Assembly (NCBI GenBank): GCA_022563455.1
Contig: JADFNI010000019.1
Coordinates: 1-18,441 of the forward strand
DNA length: 18,441 bases
DNA from: Nanobdellota archaeon
GTDB lineage: Archaea; Nanobdellota; Nanobdellia; Pacearchaeales; GW2011-AR1
Direction of reading: 5' to 3'
A model generated the notes under the pieces. That model was not told the origin of the DNA. It ran no database searches and was given only the letters and a program-made list of their open reading frames with translations. This document shows, piece by piece, positions 1-7,149 of the stretch (the first letter of the stretch is position 1; each line of letters opens with the position of its first letter). The position numbers and the translations under genes were made by a program.

Positions 1-689
1 GCATAATTTATCGCCGAACTAGCAGAATCTGCAGAAAGCCCAGTCGCCACAAAAAACTTTTGGAGTATAGGAACCAAGGGAACTAATGCCCAGTACTTTT
101 TCATTTTCTTTTCATAAACTAAAATATGGACGATAAAAAACGGAGCAAGAACAAGGCCTGCAATTTGAGTATTTATCGTGATAAATAATGAAACAAGAGA
201 AGCATAAAGGAACTTTGAATTATCTCGAGATTTATACAAAAGATAAAGCGATAAGAAAAACATCAACTGAAATAGCTGATAGAACCTCGATTGCCGAGAA
301 TAAAAAACCTCAAGGTAAAAGACACTCATGAATAAGGCGGCAATGAGTCCACCGCTCTTGCTATATTCTTTTCCTACAAAATATGCAAGAACAATAGTCA
401 AAAGGCCTATCAGAACTGTTGCAAAACGTAAAAGAAATTCAGTTTCTCCAAACAATAAAAAGAATGATTGCAAATAATGAAATAAATAAGCTCTGCCATA
501 CAAAACTCCTGAATCAAAAATAGGAATCCCTTTTAACAAGATCATTTTGGAGGCAATAGCTGAAGTCGCCTCGTCGATCCAAAGAGAGGGTAAACCGAGT
601 TTAAAAGTTCTTAAGAAAAAAGCAAACAAAAGTATAACTAAAAGAGCATAATGCTCTAATTTTATCTTCTCTAAAAAAGATTTTCTCAT
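1..689 (-). CDS. GT-C membrane glycosyltransferase (GT39/ArnT/PMT-like), 5' part only
   Basis: This gene runs off the left edge, so only the first 229 residues are visible. The protein is very hydrophobic, with several membrane segments beginning at about residue 14. Residues 36-44 read LWIDEATSA, which matches the acidic Asp-Glu motif in the first extracytoplasmic loop of GT-C glycosyltransferases that use polyprenyl-phosphate sugars. Near residues 130-138, YSRQSRFYQ matches another conserved patch of GT39-like enzymes. By family it would move a sugar from a lipid carrier to a protein or lipid outside the cytoplasm; donor and acceptor cannot be told. The start at 689 is chosen because a TATA-like box (711-719 on the reverse strand) lies about 25 nt upstream, giving a leaderless transcript. 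The frame is open further upstream but has no good start. The family is fairly secure. Confidence 0.75.
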   Translation of the reverse strand, partial: MRKSFLEKIKLEHYALLVILLFAFFLRTFKLGLPSLWIDEATSAIASKMILLKGIPIFDSGVLYGRAYLFHYLQSFFLLFGETEFLLRFATVLIGLLTIVLAYFVGKEYSKSGGLIAALFMSVFYLEVFYSRQSRFYQLFQLMFFLSLYLLYKSRDNSKFLYASLVSLFITINTQIAGLVLAPFFIVHILVYEKKMKKYWALVPLVPILQKFFVATGLSADSASSAINY

Positions 690-710
690 AAATTCAAGAA
701 TATTATTGGG

Positions 711-752
711 CTTATAAAATCCACTATTGATTCGGCAGAGATATTTATATAT
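711..752. promoter_or_regulatory. Divergent promoter pair (two TATA boxes)
   Basis: Two TATA-like boxes lie back to back. The reverse-strand box TTTTATAAG at 719-711 serves the glycosyltransferase starting at 689. The plus-strand box TTTATATAT at 744-752 serves the membrane protein starting at 773. Each lies about 25 nt from its ATG, so the start codons would be at or next to the transcription start. Confidence 0.5.
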
Positions 753-772
753 CTTCAAAACTAAAAATATAA

Positions 773-1171
773 ATGGCAGGATTCCTAACTCATATGAGTA
801 TATTTTTTGGTTCAATCCTATTGGGATACTTATTTTGGAACTGGAAATATGGCTTATCTTTTGGAATCGGGCATCTTGCACCAGATCTCCTAGACTTTGG
901 AGTTATAGGGATAATCGAAGCTTCCTTAAAACCAACAATAATCATAAGAAACCAATTATTTAGACCACTCATGATCTTCGGCCATACCTTTACAAACTCA
1001 ATAATCCTAGCAGCAGTCCTCTTGGCAATAGTTTTCATTCTATTCAAATTGAAAAAAATCTCAAAAGAAAAAGCAACAATCGCAGCAATTATAATAATCA
1101 TGTTCACCTTAGGAATCTTAAGCCATATAATAGCAGACGAATTAATTATCGAAACGAACCACTGGATTTAG
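773..1171 (+). CDS. Small integral membrane protein, YdjM/DUF457-like putative metal-dependent hydrolase
   Basis: A 132-residue protein with about four hydrophobic segments. Polar patches contain GHLAPDLLD (residues 33-41), GHTFTNS (70-76) and SHIIADE (117-123). The spacing of His and Asp residues at membrane borders resembles the YdjM/DUF457 group of membrane-bound putative metal-dependent hydrolases, which carry PD-x-D, H-x-x-x-H-S-like and H-x-x-x-D motifs. No substrate can be assigned. It has its own promoter (TATA at 744-752) and diverges from the glycosyltransferase. Its stop codon directly abuts the stop of the convergent methyltransferase, with no spacer. The family link rests on motif pattern only and is moderate. 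Confidence 0.55.
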   Translation: MAGFLTHMSIFFGSILLGYLFWNWKYGLSFGIGHLAPDLLDFGVIGIIEASLKPTIIIRNQLFRPLMIFGHTFTNSIILAAVLLAIVFILFKLKKISKEKATIAAIIIIMFTLGILSHIIADELIIETNHWI

Positions 1172-1774
1172 TCATTCCTTCCGAACCCAAACAACAATAT
1201 TCCCATTCTCATACGAATCAAGAATCTTAAACCCAGCGGCCTCAATTTCAGTCTTCAATTCATTAAATTCATAAATATGATAATACCTCATATACTTTTT
1301 TCCATCTTTAGTCCAAGGAACCAAAGAATCAGCCTCCAAATTCTTAATTCGAGAACTGTTCCGACTCCAAACTCGAATCATTGCCTCTCCACCAACTTTC
1401 AAAACACGATACAACTCCTTTAATGAATCCAATCTCTTTTTTGGAGTCTTAATACAAGACAACACCGAACAAAAAACTCCATAATCAAAAAAATCCGAAG
1501 AGTAACCAGTATCCCATACATCTCTCACAATAAATTCAGCATCAATTCCAAAAGCCTTAGTCTTTTCTTCAGCAAGCCTTATCATCTTACTAGAAAAATC
1601 CACTCCATAAAACTTTACATCTTTTGACTTAAACATATTCCTACCACTTCCACATCCAAGATCCAACACTCGTCCACTTTTCCCCTTCAAAAAACTACCA
1701 ACGTCCGTTTGCAACTCATTTCTTCTTTCACTCCAAGATTTAGCAATCTCATTCCAAACTTCTTTTTGTTCCAT
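1172..1774 (-). CDS. Class I SAM-dependent methyltransferase, Trm9/ALKBH8-like
   Basis: A 200-residue Rossmann methyltransferase. Motif I is VLDLGCGSGRN (residues 36-46), the acidic ribose-binding residue is in GVDFS (57-61), and RVLKVGGEAMI (123-133) follows the usual post-motif III pattern. The later segments LVPW (151-154) and RYYHIYEFNEL (163-173) match a signature of the Trm9 branch, whose members methylate the carboxymethyl group on wobble uridine of tRNA. A tRNA U34 role is therefore plausible but inferred. A longer frame starts at a TTG at 1792, but the ATG at 1774 gives the usual family N-terminus. A TTTAAA box near 1797-1802 lies 25 nt upstream of it. Confidence 0.7.
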   Translation of the reverse strand: MEQKEVWNEIAKSWSERRNELQTDVGSFLKGKSGRVLDLGCGSGRNMFKSKDVKFYGVDFSSKMIRLAEEKTKAFGIDAEFIVRDVWDTGYSSDFFDYGVFCSVLSCIKTPKKRLDSLKELYRVLKVGGEAMIRVWSRNSSRIKNLEADSLVPWTKDGKKYMRYYHIYEFNELKTEIEAAGFKILDSYENGNIVVWVRKE

Positions 1775-1826
1775 CAAAAAAGAGATTTTCAAGAGATTTA
1801 AACCTAATCACAAAACCATAGTAGCA

Positions 1827-1852
1827 TTTATATAGAAGTAAGATATTCTTAC
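1827..1852 (+). promoter_or_regulatory. TATA box and palindromic operator of the AbrB antitoxin gene
   Basis: A TATA box (ATTTATATA, from 1827) is followed by GTAAGATATTCTTAC (1838-1852), a perfect 6-bp inverted repeat with a 3-nt spacer that ends three bases before the ATG. It covers the expected transcription start. Antitoxins of this type usually repress their own promoter, so this is a likely autoregulatory operator (inference). Confidence 0.5.
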
Positions 1853-1855
1853 ATT

Positions 1856-2116
1856 ATGGAAATAACAAAATTAAGTACCAAAGGTCAAATAGTAATCCCT
1901 GATTCAATAAGAAGTGGAATAAAGGTAGGAACTTCCTTCATTGTTTCAAAGCAAGAAGGGCTAATTATTCTCAAGGAAGTTAGTGGCCTTACAAAAGAAG
2001 AAATGAAAGAAATGAAAGAACTAGATAAAATTTGGAAAGAAATTGATAGTGGGAAATGTGAGAGTTATTCTAAAGATGAGTTTTTCAAGAAAATAAGAAT
2101 GTTGGAAAACCACTAA
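1856..2116 (+). CDS. AbrB/SpoVT-family antitoxin of a RelE-type toxin-antitoxin pair
   Basis: An 86-residue protein. The N-terminal half (ITKLSTKGQIVIPDSIR) is a textbook swapped-hairpin AbrB DNA-binding domain. The C-terminal half is acidic and helical, with DKIWKEIDSGKC followed by SYSKDEFFKKI, the pattern of the toxin-binding arm in antitoxins paired with RelE toxins. It should bind its own promoter and, originally, a RelE toxin encoded just downstream. That toxin is now only a fragment (2098-2235), so the gene is an orphan or a solitary regulator. The last residues, after FFKKI, may come from the deletion that removed the toxin's 5' half. Confidence 0.8.
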   Translation: MEITKLSTKGQIVIPDSIRSGIKVGTSFIVSKQEGLIILKEVSGLTKEEMKEMKELDKIWKEIDSGKCESYSKDEFFKKIRMLENH

Positions 2117-2235
2117 AATACAAAAAAGGAGAAAGATCTCTTTACATTAAACCATTCAGACTTATTTATACAATAAGAGGAGATGAAATAATCCTATTGA
2201 AATTCGAACATAGAAAAAAGATCTATAAGGGGTAA
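2098..2235 (+). pseudogene. RelE-type toxin, C-terminal remnant
   Basis: In a frame different from the antitoxin, and overlapping its last codons, the DNA encodes about 45 residues beginning NVGKPLKYKKGERSLYIKPF, then RLIYTIRGDEIILLKFEHRK and ending KIYKG. This is the second half of a RelE/ParE toxin: G-x-P-L-K, then R-x-I-Y, then HRKxIY. There is no start codon in this frame (an upstream TGA at 2077-2079, then no ATG or GTG), and the family's N-terminal ~40 residues are missing. The simplest reading is a deletion that fused the end of the antitoxin gene to the middle of the toxin gene. The toxin is presumed dead. Confidence 0.75.
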
Positions 2236-2280
2236 TTTTACTAATCACAAAATTTATATTCTAGGATACCCTATATATTC

Positions 2281-2742
2281 ATGACAAACTCCCTAGAAAA
2301 AGTTTTTTCTAAGAAATCCAAGGAAATCGATGAAAAAATAAAGAATTCTTTCACTTTGATAAGACAAGATCTAAGTGAGATGGATCAAACAGTAGAAGCC
2401 ATGAGAAAGTATCTCAAAAGAAAAGATAAAAATTATACCTATGCGAAATCCCAAGACAATAAATTAAGAGAAGAATTCAGACGAAACGTCGACGACTTCA
2501 CAATTAAAATAACTCAATTAAAAATCGCTTTGTCCACTGTAAACTCTCTAAAATCCGAATATATAATAAGAAAAGACTTAGCAAAAATAGAAGACAGAAT
2601 AAAAACTCATTTCAAATATGAAATAGACAGATACAAAGACAAAGTCGAGAGCCAAAAAATTCTTATTAAAGATTTAGAAAGCAGACTAAAGAAGTTAGAA
2701 AAAGAATCCCCAAGCATAAAAAAGAAAGGCTGGTTTTCTTAA
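2281..2742 (+). CDS. Coiled-coil protein of unknown function
   Basis: A 153-residue, highly charged, Lys/Glu-rich protein with no membrane segment. Heptad-like spacing of hydrophobic residues runs through most of its length, especially residues 95-145, suggesting a long coiled coil. It ends with KKKGWFS. Residues 11-31 (KSKEIDEKIKNSF then IRQDL) resemble the N-terminus of the coiled-coil protein at 15362-15640 (KSKQIEKNVSASF then VKKDM), so the two appear to be paralogues or share a domain. It has its own promoter: the TATA-like sequence ATTTATATT at 2252-2260, about 25 nt before the ATG. No function can be given. Confidence 0.7.
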   Translation: MTNSLEKVFSKKSKEIDEKIKNSFTLIRQDLSEMDQTVEAMRKYLKRKDKNYTYAKSQDNKLREEFRRNVDDFTIKITQLKIALSTVNSLKSEYIIRKDLAKIEDRIKTHFKYEIDRYKDKVESQKILIKDLESRLKKLEKESPSIKKKGWFS

Positions 2743-2802
2743 TCTAATCAAAACAACAATCCTTAAAAACACCATCTTCAATTCATTACCACAAAGACAA
2801 AA

Positions 2803-4707
2803 ATGTGGAGTTTATACAGAAAAAAGACAAGTGAAGAAGATTCAGGTATTTTCAATTATTCAGGAGAATTAATGGTTCCATTGAAATTTTCAAATGGAAA
2901 AGATCAAGAAGATATTGTAAAAGAAGTAATGGAGGCAATAAAAGACGGCCACAAGATGATCTTCATAAAAGGAGTTTGTGGCTCAGGTAAATCAGCAATG
3001 GCCTTAAACCTTGCAAAGAACTTCAAAAAAACTTCAATTGTCGTCCCAATAAAATCCTTGCAAGCTCAATACGAAGAAGACTACACAAGGAAAATGTTCA
3101 TAACAAAAGACGACGGAAACCCCCTAAAAATTTCAGTAATCAAGGGAAGAAATAATTTTCCATGCAAGTATGGAGGGGATCGAGCGGATGATCCAGAAAT
3201 TCCATGCATTATAGAAATAAAAGAAAAAAATACAGATAAACTACTTCGTTATATAGAAGAAAATCCATTGACACAAAGAGAAGATTTTTCTGCTGCAACA
3301 GATGTCAAAAGAATGAATGTAGCACCTGCTTGTCCTTACTGGTCACCAATAATGCCAGCAGACATTGAACCTAGAGGAATTAAAGACTACAAAAAATTAA
3401 AATATGACGCAATCTCCGGGGTAGAGTTCGCACTATTCCAGCGAAAGAAAGGCTGTCCATATTACGATCAATATACAGCCTATGCAGATGCAGACGTTCT
3501 AATTTTTAATTCAATGAAATACCAAATAGAAACAACTCTTGGAAGAAAACCAAAAACAGACCTAGACATAATTGACGAATGCGACGAATTCTTAGACAAC
3601 TTCGCAAACGAAAGAAGACTAAACCTAACAAGACTAGCGTCCGCCCTAAACAACCTTTTACCAAAAGACCAAGAAAAAAGAACTGTAGTAAAAGAATTAA
3701 TCCACGAGGTAAATAATATTTTATTCAATCCTCCAGTAATTGATGTTCAAAAGTTAAGGCTTTCTCCCTTTATCGGCATCATAGAAAAAATAATAGCAAA
3801 TCCAAACCTAGCTGAAGAAGAAGAGCTAAACTATTACACTAATGCAGTAGAAATCGCAAGATCATTCGAGAGTTTAATTGATGAAACCTACGTTTCAGTA
3901 GAGGACACAAGCAAATTTAAGAGTGATAAACAACCAAAACAAAACAGTTTATTTGGAGACAATTTTTCTCAGAAGCAAGAAGATCAATTATTTATAAGTC
4001 TAGTATCAATTAATCTCGTACAAAAATTAAAAGAATTAATTGAGCAAAACAACGTAATGGTCTTGATGTCAGGAACTCTACATTCTCCTGAAGTCTTAAA
4101 AGATATTTTCGGAATTGAAAAATTCATAGTGATAGAAGCAGAAGCCGTAAACCCAGGTACAATAAAAATTGAAAGAACTGGGCTAGAACGAAACTGTTCA
4201 TATGCAAATTTTCAGAACGGAACAATCACACGCGACATGTATCTAAAAATAATGGATCTCTGCCTTGCAAACTCAAAAAAACCAACTTTAGTCCACGTTT
4301 CAGCCTTCAAAGATCTCCCAACCGAAGAAGAAAACGCAAGACTAAAATTCGACAATCTAATAACAAGTGAAAAATTAAAAGAACTTCAACTTTACAGTAA
4401 TCAATCAGTGGATGAATTTAAAAATAAACAGTCCGAGGTTCTCTTCACAACAAAATGCGCAAGGGGAGCAGACTTCGCTGGAGATATATGCAATTCAATC
4501 GTTATCACAAAGTTCCCTTATCCAAACATCCAAGGTCTCTTTTGGAAGATCCTTAAACAAGAACAACCAGAAAAATTCATGGAATTCTATATGGATAGGG
4601 CAAGACGAGATCTGAAGCAAAAAGTTGCAAGAGGAGTTAGATTTAAAGGTGATAAAGTGTCTCTTTGGAGTCCTGATGTTAGGGTTTTGAATGCTCGGTT
4701 TGATTAA
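2803..4707 (+). CDS. XPD/DinG-family superfamily 2 helicase with predicted iron-sulfur cluster
   Basis: A 634-residue DNA helicase-like ATPase. Walker A is GVCGSGKSA (57-65) and the DEAH-box position reads DECD (258-261, in DIIDECDEF). Four cysteines at 121, 135, 177 and 218 lie between these motifs, as the [4Fe-4S] ligands do in XPD and DinG. Later come MSGTL (motif III/IV region), TTKCARGADF and QKVARGVRF (606-614), matching motif VI Q-x-x-x-R-x-x-R with Ala where Gly is usual. By family it would unwind DNA 5' to 3' in repair or replication. It is monocistronic, convergent with the HNH operon. The family is clear; the precise subtype (XPD, DinG or a DPANN-specific branch) is not. Confidence 0.85.
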   Translation: MWSLYRKKTSEEDSGIFNYSGELMVPLKFSNGKDQEDIVKEVMEAIKDGHKMIFIKGVCGSGKSAMALNLAKNFKKTSIVVPIKSLQAQYEEDYTRKMFITKDDGNPLKISVIKGRNNFPCKYGGDRADDPEIPCIIEIKEKNTDKLLRYIEENPLTQREDFSAATDVKRMNVAPACPYWSPIMPADIEPRGIKDYKKLKYDAISGVEFALFQRKKGCPYYDQYTAYADADVLIFNSMKYQIETTLGRKPKTDLDIIDECDEFLDNFANERRLNLTRLASALNNLLPKDQEKRTVVKELIHEVNNILFNPPVIDVQKLRLSPFIGIIEKIIANPNLAEEEELNYYTNAVEIARSFESLIDETYVSVEDTSKFKSDKQPKQNSLFGDNFSQKQEDQLFISLVSINLVQKLKELIEQNNVMVLMSGTLHSPEVLKDIFGIEKFIVIEAEAVNPGTIKIERTGLERNCSYANFQNGTITRDMYLKIMDLCLANSKKPTLVHVSAFKDLPTEEENARLKFDNLITSEKLKELQLYSNQSVDEFKNKQSEVLFTTKCARGADFAGDICNSIVITKFPYPNIQGLFWKILKQEQPEKFMEFYMDRARRDLKQKVARGVRFKGDKVSLWSPDVRVLNARFD

Positions 4708-4734
4708 CGTTATTAAATTATATTTTTAGAGTAA

Positions 4735-5247
4735 TTAATATCCAACATCTTCAGTATTAATCTGTTTGATATATTCTTGTCCTTTAGAAGTAATTTTAAT
4801 ATAATCTGGGTTGGCTTTCATTCCACCAATTGTTACACCCTGAGGGGTTTGTATCCATTCTATCAATCCTGTTTCAATTAATCTTTTTATTAGTAAAATT
4901 AGATAAGATGGAAATTGCATAGCTTTATCATCAGGTAATTTATTAAGATCAAATAAGACATCAATTTCAAAAATTGTATATTTATCATAAAGAAATCTTA
5001 AGTTATTCTTGTACATTCTAAGACTTTTTCTATCAATTTTCTCATTGTCTGCCATCCTATGGCAATTAGGACACAAGGCAATTAAATTTTCATATTTATG
5101 TTCTTTTCCTTCTTTCCAAGGAACAATATGGTGGATATCCACAGTGGACATTTCCCTACATGTAGGAATTGCACATCTATGTCCAGCTTCAACTAACACC
5201 CTTCTTCTTAGTTGGATTAATATTTTTTCTCTTTGTTCAGTCATCAT
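4735..5247 (-). CDS. HNH endonuclease with C-terminal winged-helix-like region
   Basis: A 170-residue protein, last gene of a three-gene operon. The N-terminal part is a classic HNH/McrA-type nuclease: zinc ligands C25 and C30 (CAIPTC), catalytic motif DIHHIVPW (37-44), then ENLIALCPNCH (53-63) with the second Cys pair and the final His. The C-terminal ~70 residues (YLILLIKRLIETGLIEW, a turn, then YIKITSKGQEYIKQI) look like a winged helix. The gene overlaps the stop of the preceding nuclease gene (ATGATGA), so translation is probably coupled; the start could be the first or second of two adjacent ATGs (5247 or 5244). It should cut DNA. A defence or mobile-element role is inferred from its partner nuclease. 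Confidence 0.85.
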   Translation of the reverse strand: MMTEQREKILIQLRRRVLVEAGHRCAIPTCREMSTVDIHHIVPWKEGKEHKYENLIALCPNCHRMADNEKIDRKSLRMYKNNLRFLYDKYTIFEIDVLFDLNKLPDDKAMQFPSYLILLIKRLIETGLIEWIQTPQGVTIGGMKANPDYIKITSKGQEYIKQINTEDVGY

Positions 5248-5738
5248 ACATCCTTAAAAAATTTAACCGCAAAATTACAAAAATCAATAATTGTTTGTTT
5301 ATCTAAATCAAATTCTTTCCTACTTCCAAGATAGTTCTTACTAGTTGGGGAAATTTCTTCACCTTCCATTAACTCCTGATAGCTTATACATTTAATATGT
5401 TTCTTAGAAACAATCACAAAGAATGCATTTTCAAAAGGATAATTCTTTGGAAGATCTTTTTTAGAGAACTCTTCACTTGTTCTAAATTTCACTTCAATAA
5501 AAAATACGTCTTTTTCTTTCTGAATAACAAAGTCCGGCATTCTTCGAATATTCGCAGCAACATCTCCTCTAACCCCCTTAAGAAGTTTCATAATTCCAGG
5601 AACAGTATTCTCCATACCATATCTAAAAACATTATAATCTAGAGAAAGAAATAACTCTTCGATAAGTGTCTCAGCTATACGCCCCTTAATCATTCCATAG
5701 GTAAATCTATTTTGTTTTTTATTTAGTCCTTCATTCAT
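5244..5738 (-). CDS. PD-(D/E)XK superfamily nuclease
   Basis: A 164-residue protein with the restriction-enzyme-like nuclease core: a helix with E23 (KGRIAETLIEELF), then MPDFVI (P68, D69), then after a short turn FFIEVKFR (E82, K84). That is the E...PD...ExK arrangement. The rest does not match a named family I can recognise. It is the middle gene of an operon: it overlaps the upstream membrane-protein gene by 4 nt (5735-5738) and the downstream HNH gene by 4 nt. Such a fold could be a restriction nuclease, a Holliday-junction-type resolvase or a defence effector. Two nucleases side by side behind a membrane protein favour a defence or conflict system (inference). Confidence 0.75.
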   Translation of the reverse strand: MNEGLNKKQNRFTYGMIKGRIAETLIEELFLSLDYNVFRYGMENTVPGIMKLLKGVRGDVAANIRRMPDFVIQKEKDVFFIEVKFRTSEEFSKKDLPKNYPFENAFFVIVSKKHIKCISYQELMEGEEISPTSKNYLGSRKEFDLDKQTIIDFCNFAVKFFKDV

Positions 5739-6187
5739 TTTCTCTTTACCCCAGGCAATTTTAAATATAGTTTATTTATTTCTAAATCATATAAGCGTAT
5801 TTTATTCGAAGTCCATACAACATAAATTATTAATATAAAAATAAGGATTATCAGATAAAGAAGCTCTTTAAGATACGATATTATTCCTTTTATATTTGGG
5901 ACTCTTTCTGGATATACAACTCCCGTTTCTAAAATCGGAATTAAGGTATTGTTTATTTCAGATAGTTTATTTAATGAACTATTAAATATAATATTATACT
6001 TTTCATTTGATAGTCCAGATCCATCAGAGGCAACCCCAATAAGAATACCAGAAAGCAATATTATCATTACTAATCCAAATTCAAAAGCTCTTAACCATTC
6101 TTGCTTTCTATTTTGAAGATAATTTATCCTATCCCTTTTTTCTTGGACTCCCTTTGGAATATAAATATCTATATATTTATTTTTCAT
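5735..6187 (-). CDS. Two-transmembrane protein, first gene of the nuclease operon
   Basis: A 150-residue protein with a basic cytoplasmic start, a first membrane helix at about residues 36-56 (FGLVMIILLSGILIGVA) and a second at about 108-127 (ELLYLIILIFILIIYVVW). A polar loop of ~50 residues lies between them, and a basic tail ends in KRK. I do not recognise a family. The topology suggests a membrane anchor or sensor with the loop on one side. It leads a strict operon with two nucleases, with 4-nt overlaps, so all three are probably made in fixed proportion. An AT-rich TATA-like box lies near 6204-6213 and a palindrome at 6213-6226. Confidence 0.65.
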   Translation of the reverse strand: MKNKYIDIYIPKGVQEKRDRINYLQNRKQEWLRAFEFGLVMIILLSGILIGVASDGSGLSNEKYNIIFNSSLNKLSEINNTLIPILETGVVYPERVPNIKGIISYLKELLYLIILIFILIIYVVWTSNKIRLYDLEINKLYLKLPGVKRK

Positions 6188-6212
6188 ACAGTTCTTATCA
6201 ATTCAAATTATT

Positions 6213-6226
6213 AATAGTTTACTATT
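6213..6226. promoter_or_regulatory. Palindrome upstream of the nuclease operon
   Basis: AATAGT, two bases, then ACTATT is a perfect 6-bp inverted repeat. It lies 26-39 nt upstream of the operon's first ATG (6187) and touches its TATA-like region, where an operator would block the basal factors. Function is inferred from position only. Confidence 0.3.
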
Positions 6227-6280
6227 GGGTCATCCATCAAACCCCAAAACCAATAAACCCCAAATCCTTTATATTTTATC

Positions 6281-6460
6281 ATGAAAGAAAAATTCCTAGA
6301 ATCCCGCCATCACGAACATGAACACCATTGCAGCTGGTTCCCAGACCACTTTTTATATATAATATTATTGATAACTACCAAACATCAGTCTCAAGTTCAT
6401 AACAAAGCTGTGGCCCTTCATTTAAATTATAAAAGTCTTCCTAAAATACAATTCAAGTAA
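6281..6460 (+). CDS. Possible small His-rich protein (doubtful), in the 323-bp gap between genes
   Basis: The gap 6188-6510 holds one open frame of 59 codons. It begins MKEKFLESRHHEHEHHCSWF, giving seven His and one Cys within a short stretch, followed by a hydrophobic segment (FLYIILLITT) and a tail with no clear features. A CTTTATATT sequence lies only ~10 nt before the ATG, closer than usual for this window. The clustered His could bind metal, but there is no homology that I recognise and the frame may be chance. Otherwise the gap holds the promoter of the protease gene and one copy of a short diverged repeat (GTTCATAACAAA, 6395-6406). Confidence 0.2.
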   Translation: MKEKFLESRHHEHEHHCSWFPDHFLYIILLITTKHQSQVHNKAVALHLNYKSLPKIQFK

Positions 6461-6510
6461 GTATTCACTGTTTCCAATAAGGATATATATTATCTTTCAA
6501 ATAAGCTATC

Positions 6511-7149
6511 ATGAATAAAATAAAACCAATTAACTTTCTAATAATATTTCTAATCGGAATTTCAATATTCTTTATTATAGATTCTAAAAAAGTAATTGGA
6601 AATTTACCAGATGCCTCACCAGATCCAAATACAGAAGACGACATAATTATTATTCCCCTAAGCCTTCATTTAATAAATGGTAGCAGCGAAACTTATAATA
6701 CAAATAGAAATGAAGAAAATATTATAGAGCTCGTTAGAAATGCAAACATAATTTGGGATCAAGCAAACATCTTATTTATCCTTGAAGACATAGATACAAT
6801 AGAAATTAAGGGTTCGGACATTAATTTAATTTTTAGTTCAGGGGTAGGAATCTTAACAAAAAGAGATGATTTTGATTCGGGAATGATAAATGGTTATTTT
6901 ATGAATTCACTTAATTCTAATGGAATTTCATTTCCTCCCCAAGGAGTTTTTGCAGTAGCTGACAAGACCACAGTAAACGATTACAGAACCCTTGCTCATG
7001 AATTAGGTCATTTATTAGGTTTAGCTCATGTAAAAGAAAGAGAAAACTTAATGTTTAGTGGAGTTAATGGGGAAATATTAAGCGATGAAGAAATAATCTT
7101 CGCAAGAAGAAATGCAAAAAGAGTCTTCAATATCAATAATTTCAATTAA
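6511..7149 (+). CDS. Secreted or membrane-anchored metzincin-type zinc protease
   Basis: A 212-residue protein. Residues 8-24 form a hydrophobic helix after a Lys-containing start, so it is exported or anchored. Residues 163-173 read HELGHLLGLAH, the full HExxHxxGxxH zinc-binding signature of metzincins, and LMFSG (180-184) directly after it is the expected Met-turn. The preceding domain (about residues 45-150) has the size of a matrixin- or archaemetzincin-like upper half. It would cleave proteins outside the cell. The gene is monocistronic with a TATA-like stretch (GATATATATT) 25-30 nt upstream. In a host-attached archaeon such an enzyme could act on host surface proteins, but that is speculation. 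The protease class is secure, the target unknown. Confidence 0.85.
   Translation: MNKIKPINFLIIFLIGISIFFIIDSKKVIGNLPDASPDPNTEDDIIIIPLSLHLINGSSETYNTNRNEENIIELVRNANIIWDQANILFILEDIDTIEIKGSDINLIFSSGVGILTKRDDFDSGMINGYFMNSLNSNGISFPPQGVFAVADKTTVNDYRTLAHELGHLLGLAHVKERENLMFSGVNGEILSDEEIIFARRNAKRVFNINNFN

Noticed and set aside
727..1107. Open frames overlapping the membrane protein at 773-1171 in other frames
   Set aside because: The 773 frame has a TATA box at correct distance and conserved-looking membrane motifs; the others are shadows without promoters.
3480..4615. Open frames inside the helicase gene (minus strand 3480-3728, plus strand 4412-4615)
   Set aside because: They lie wholly inside a gene with complete helicase motifs.
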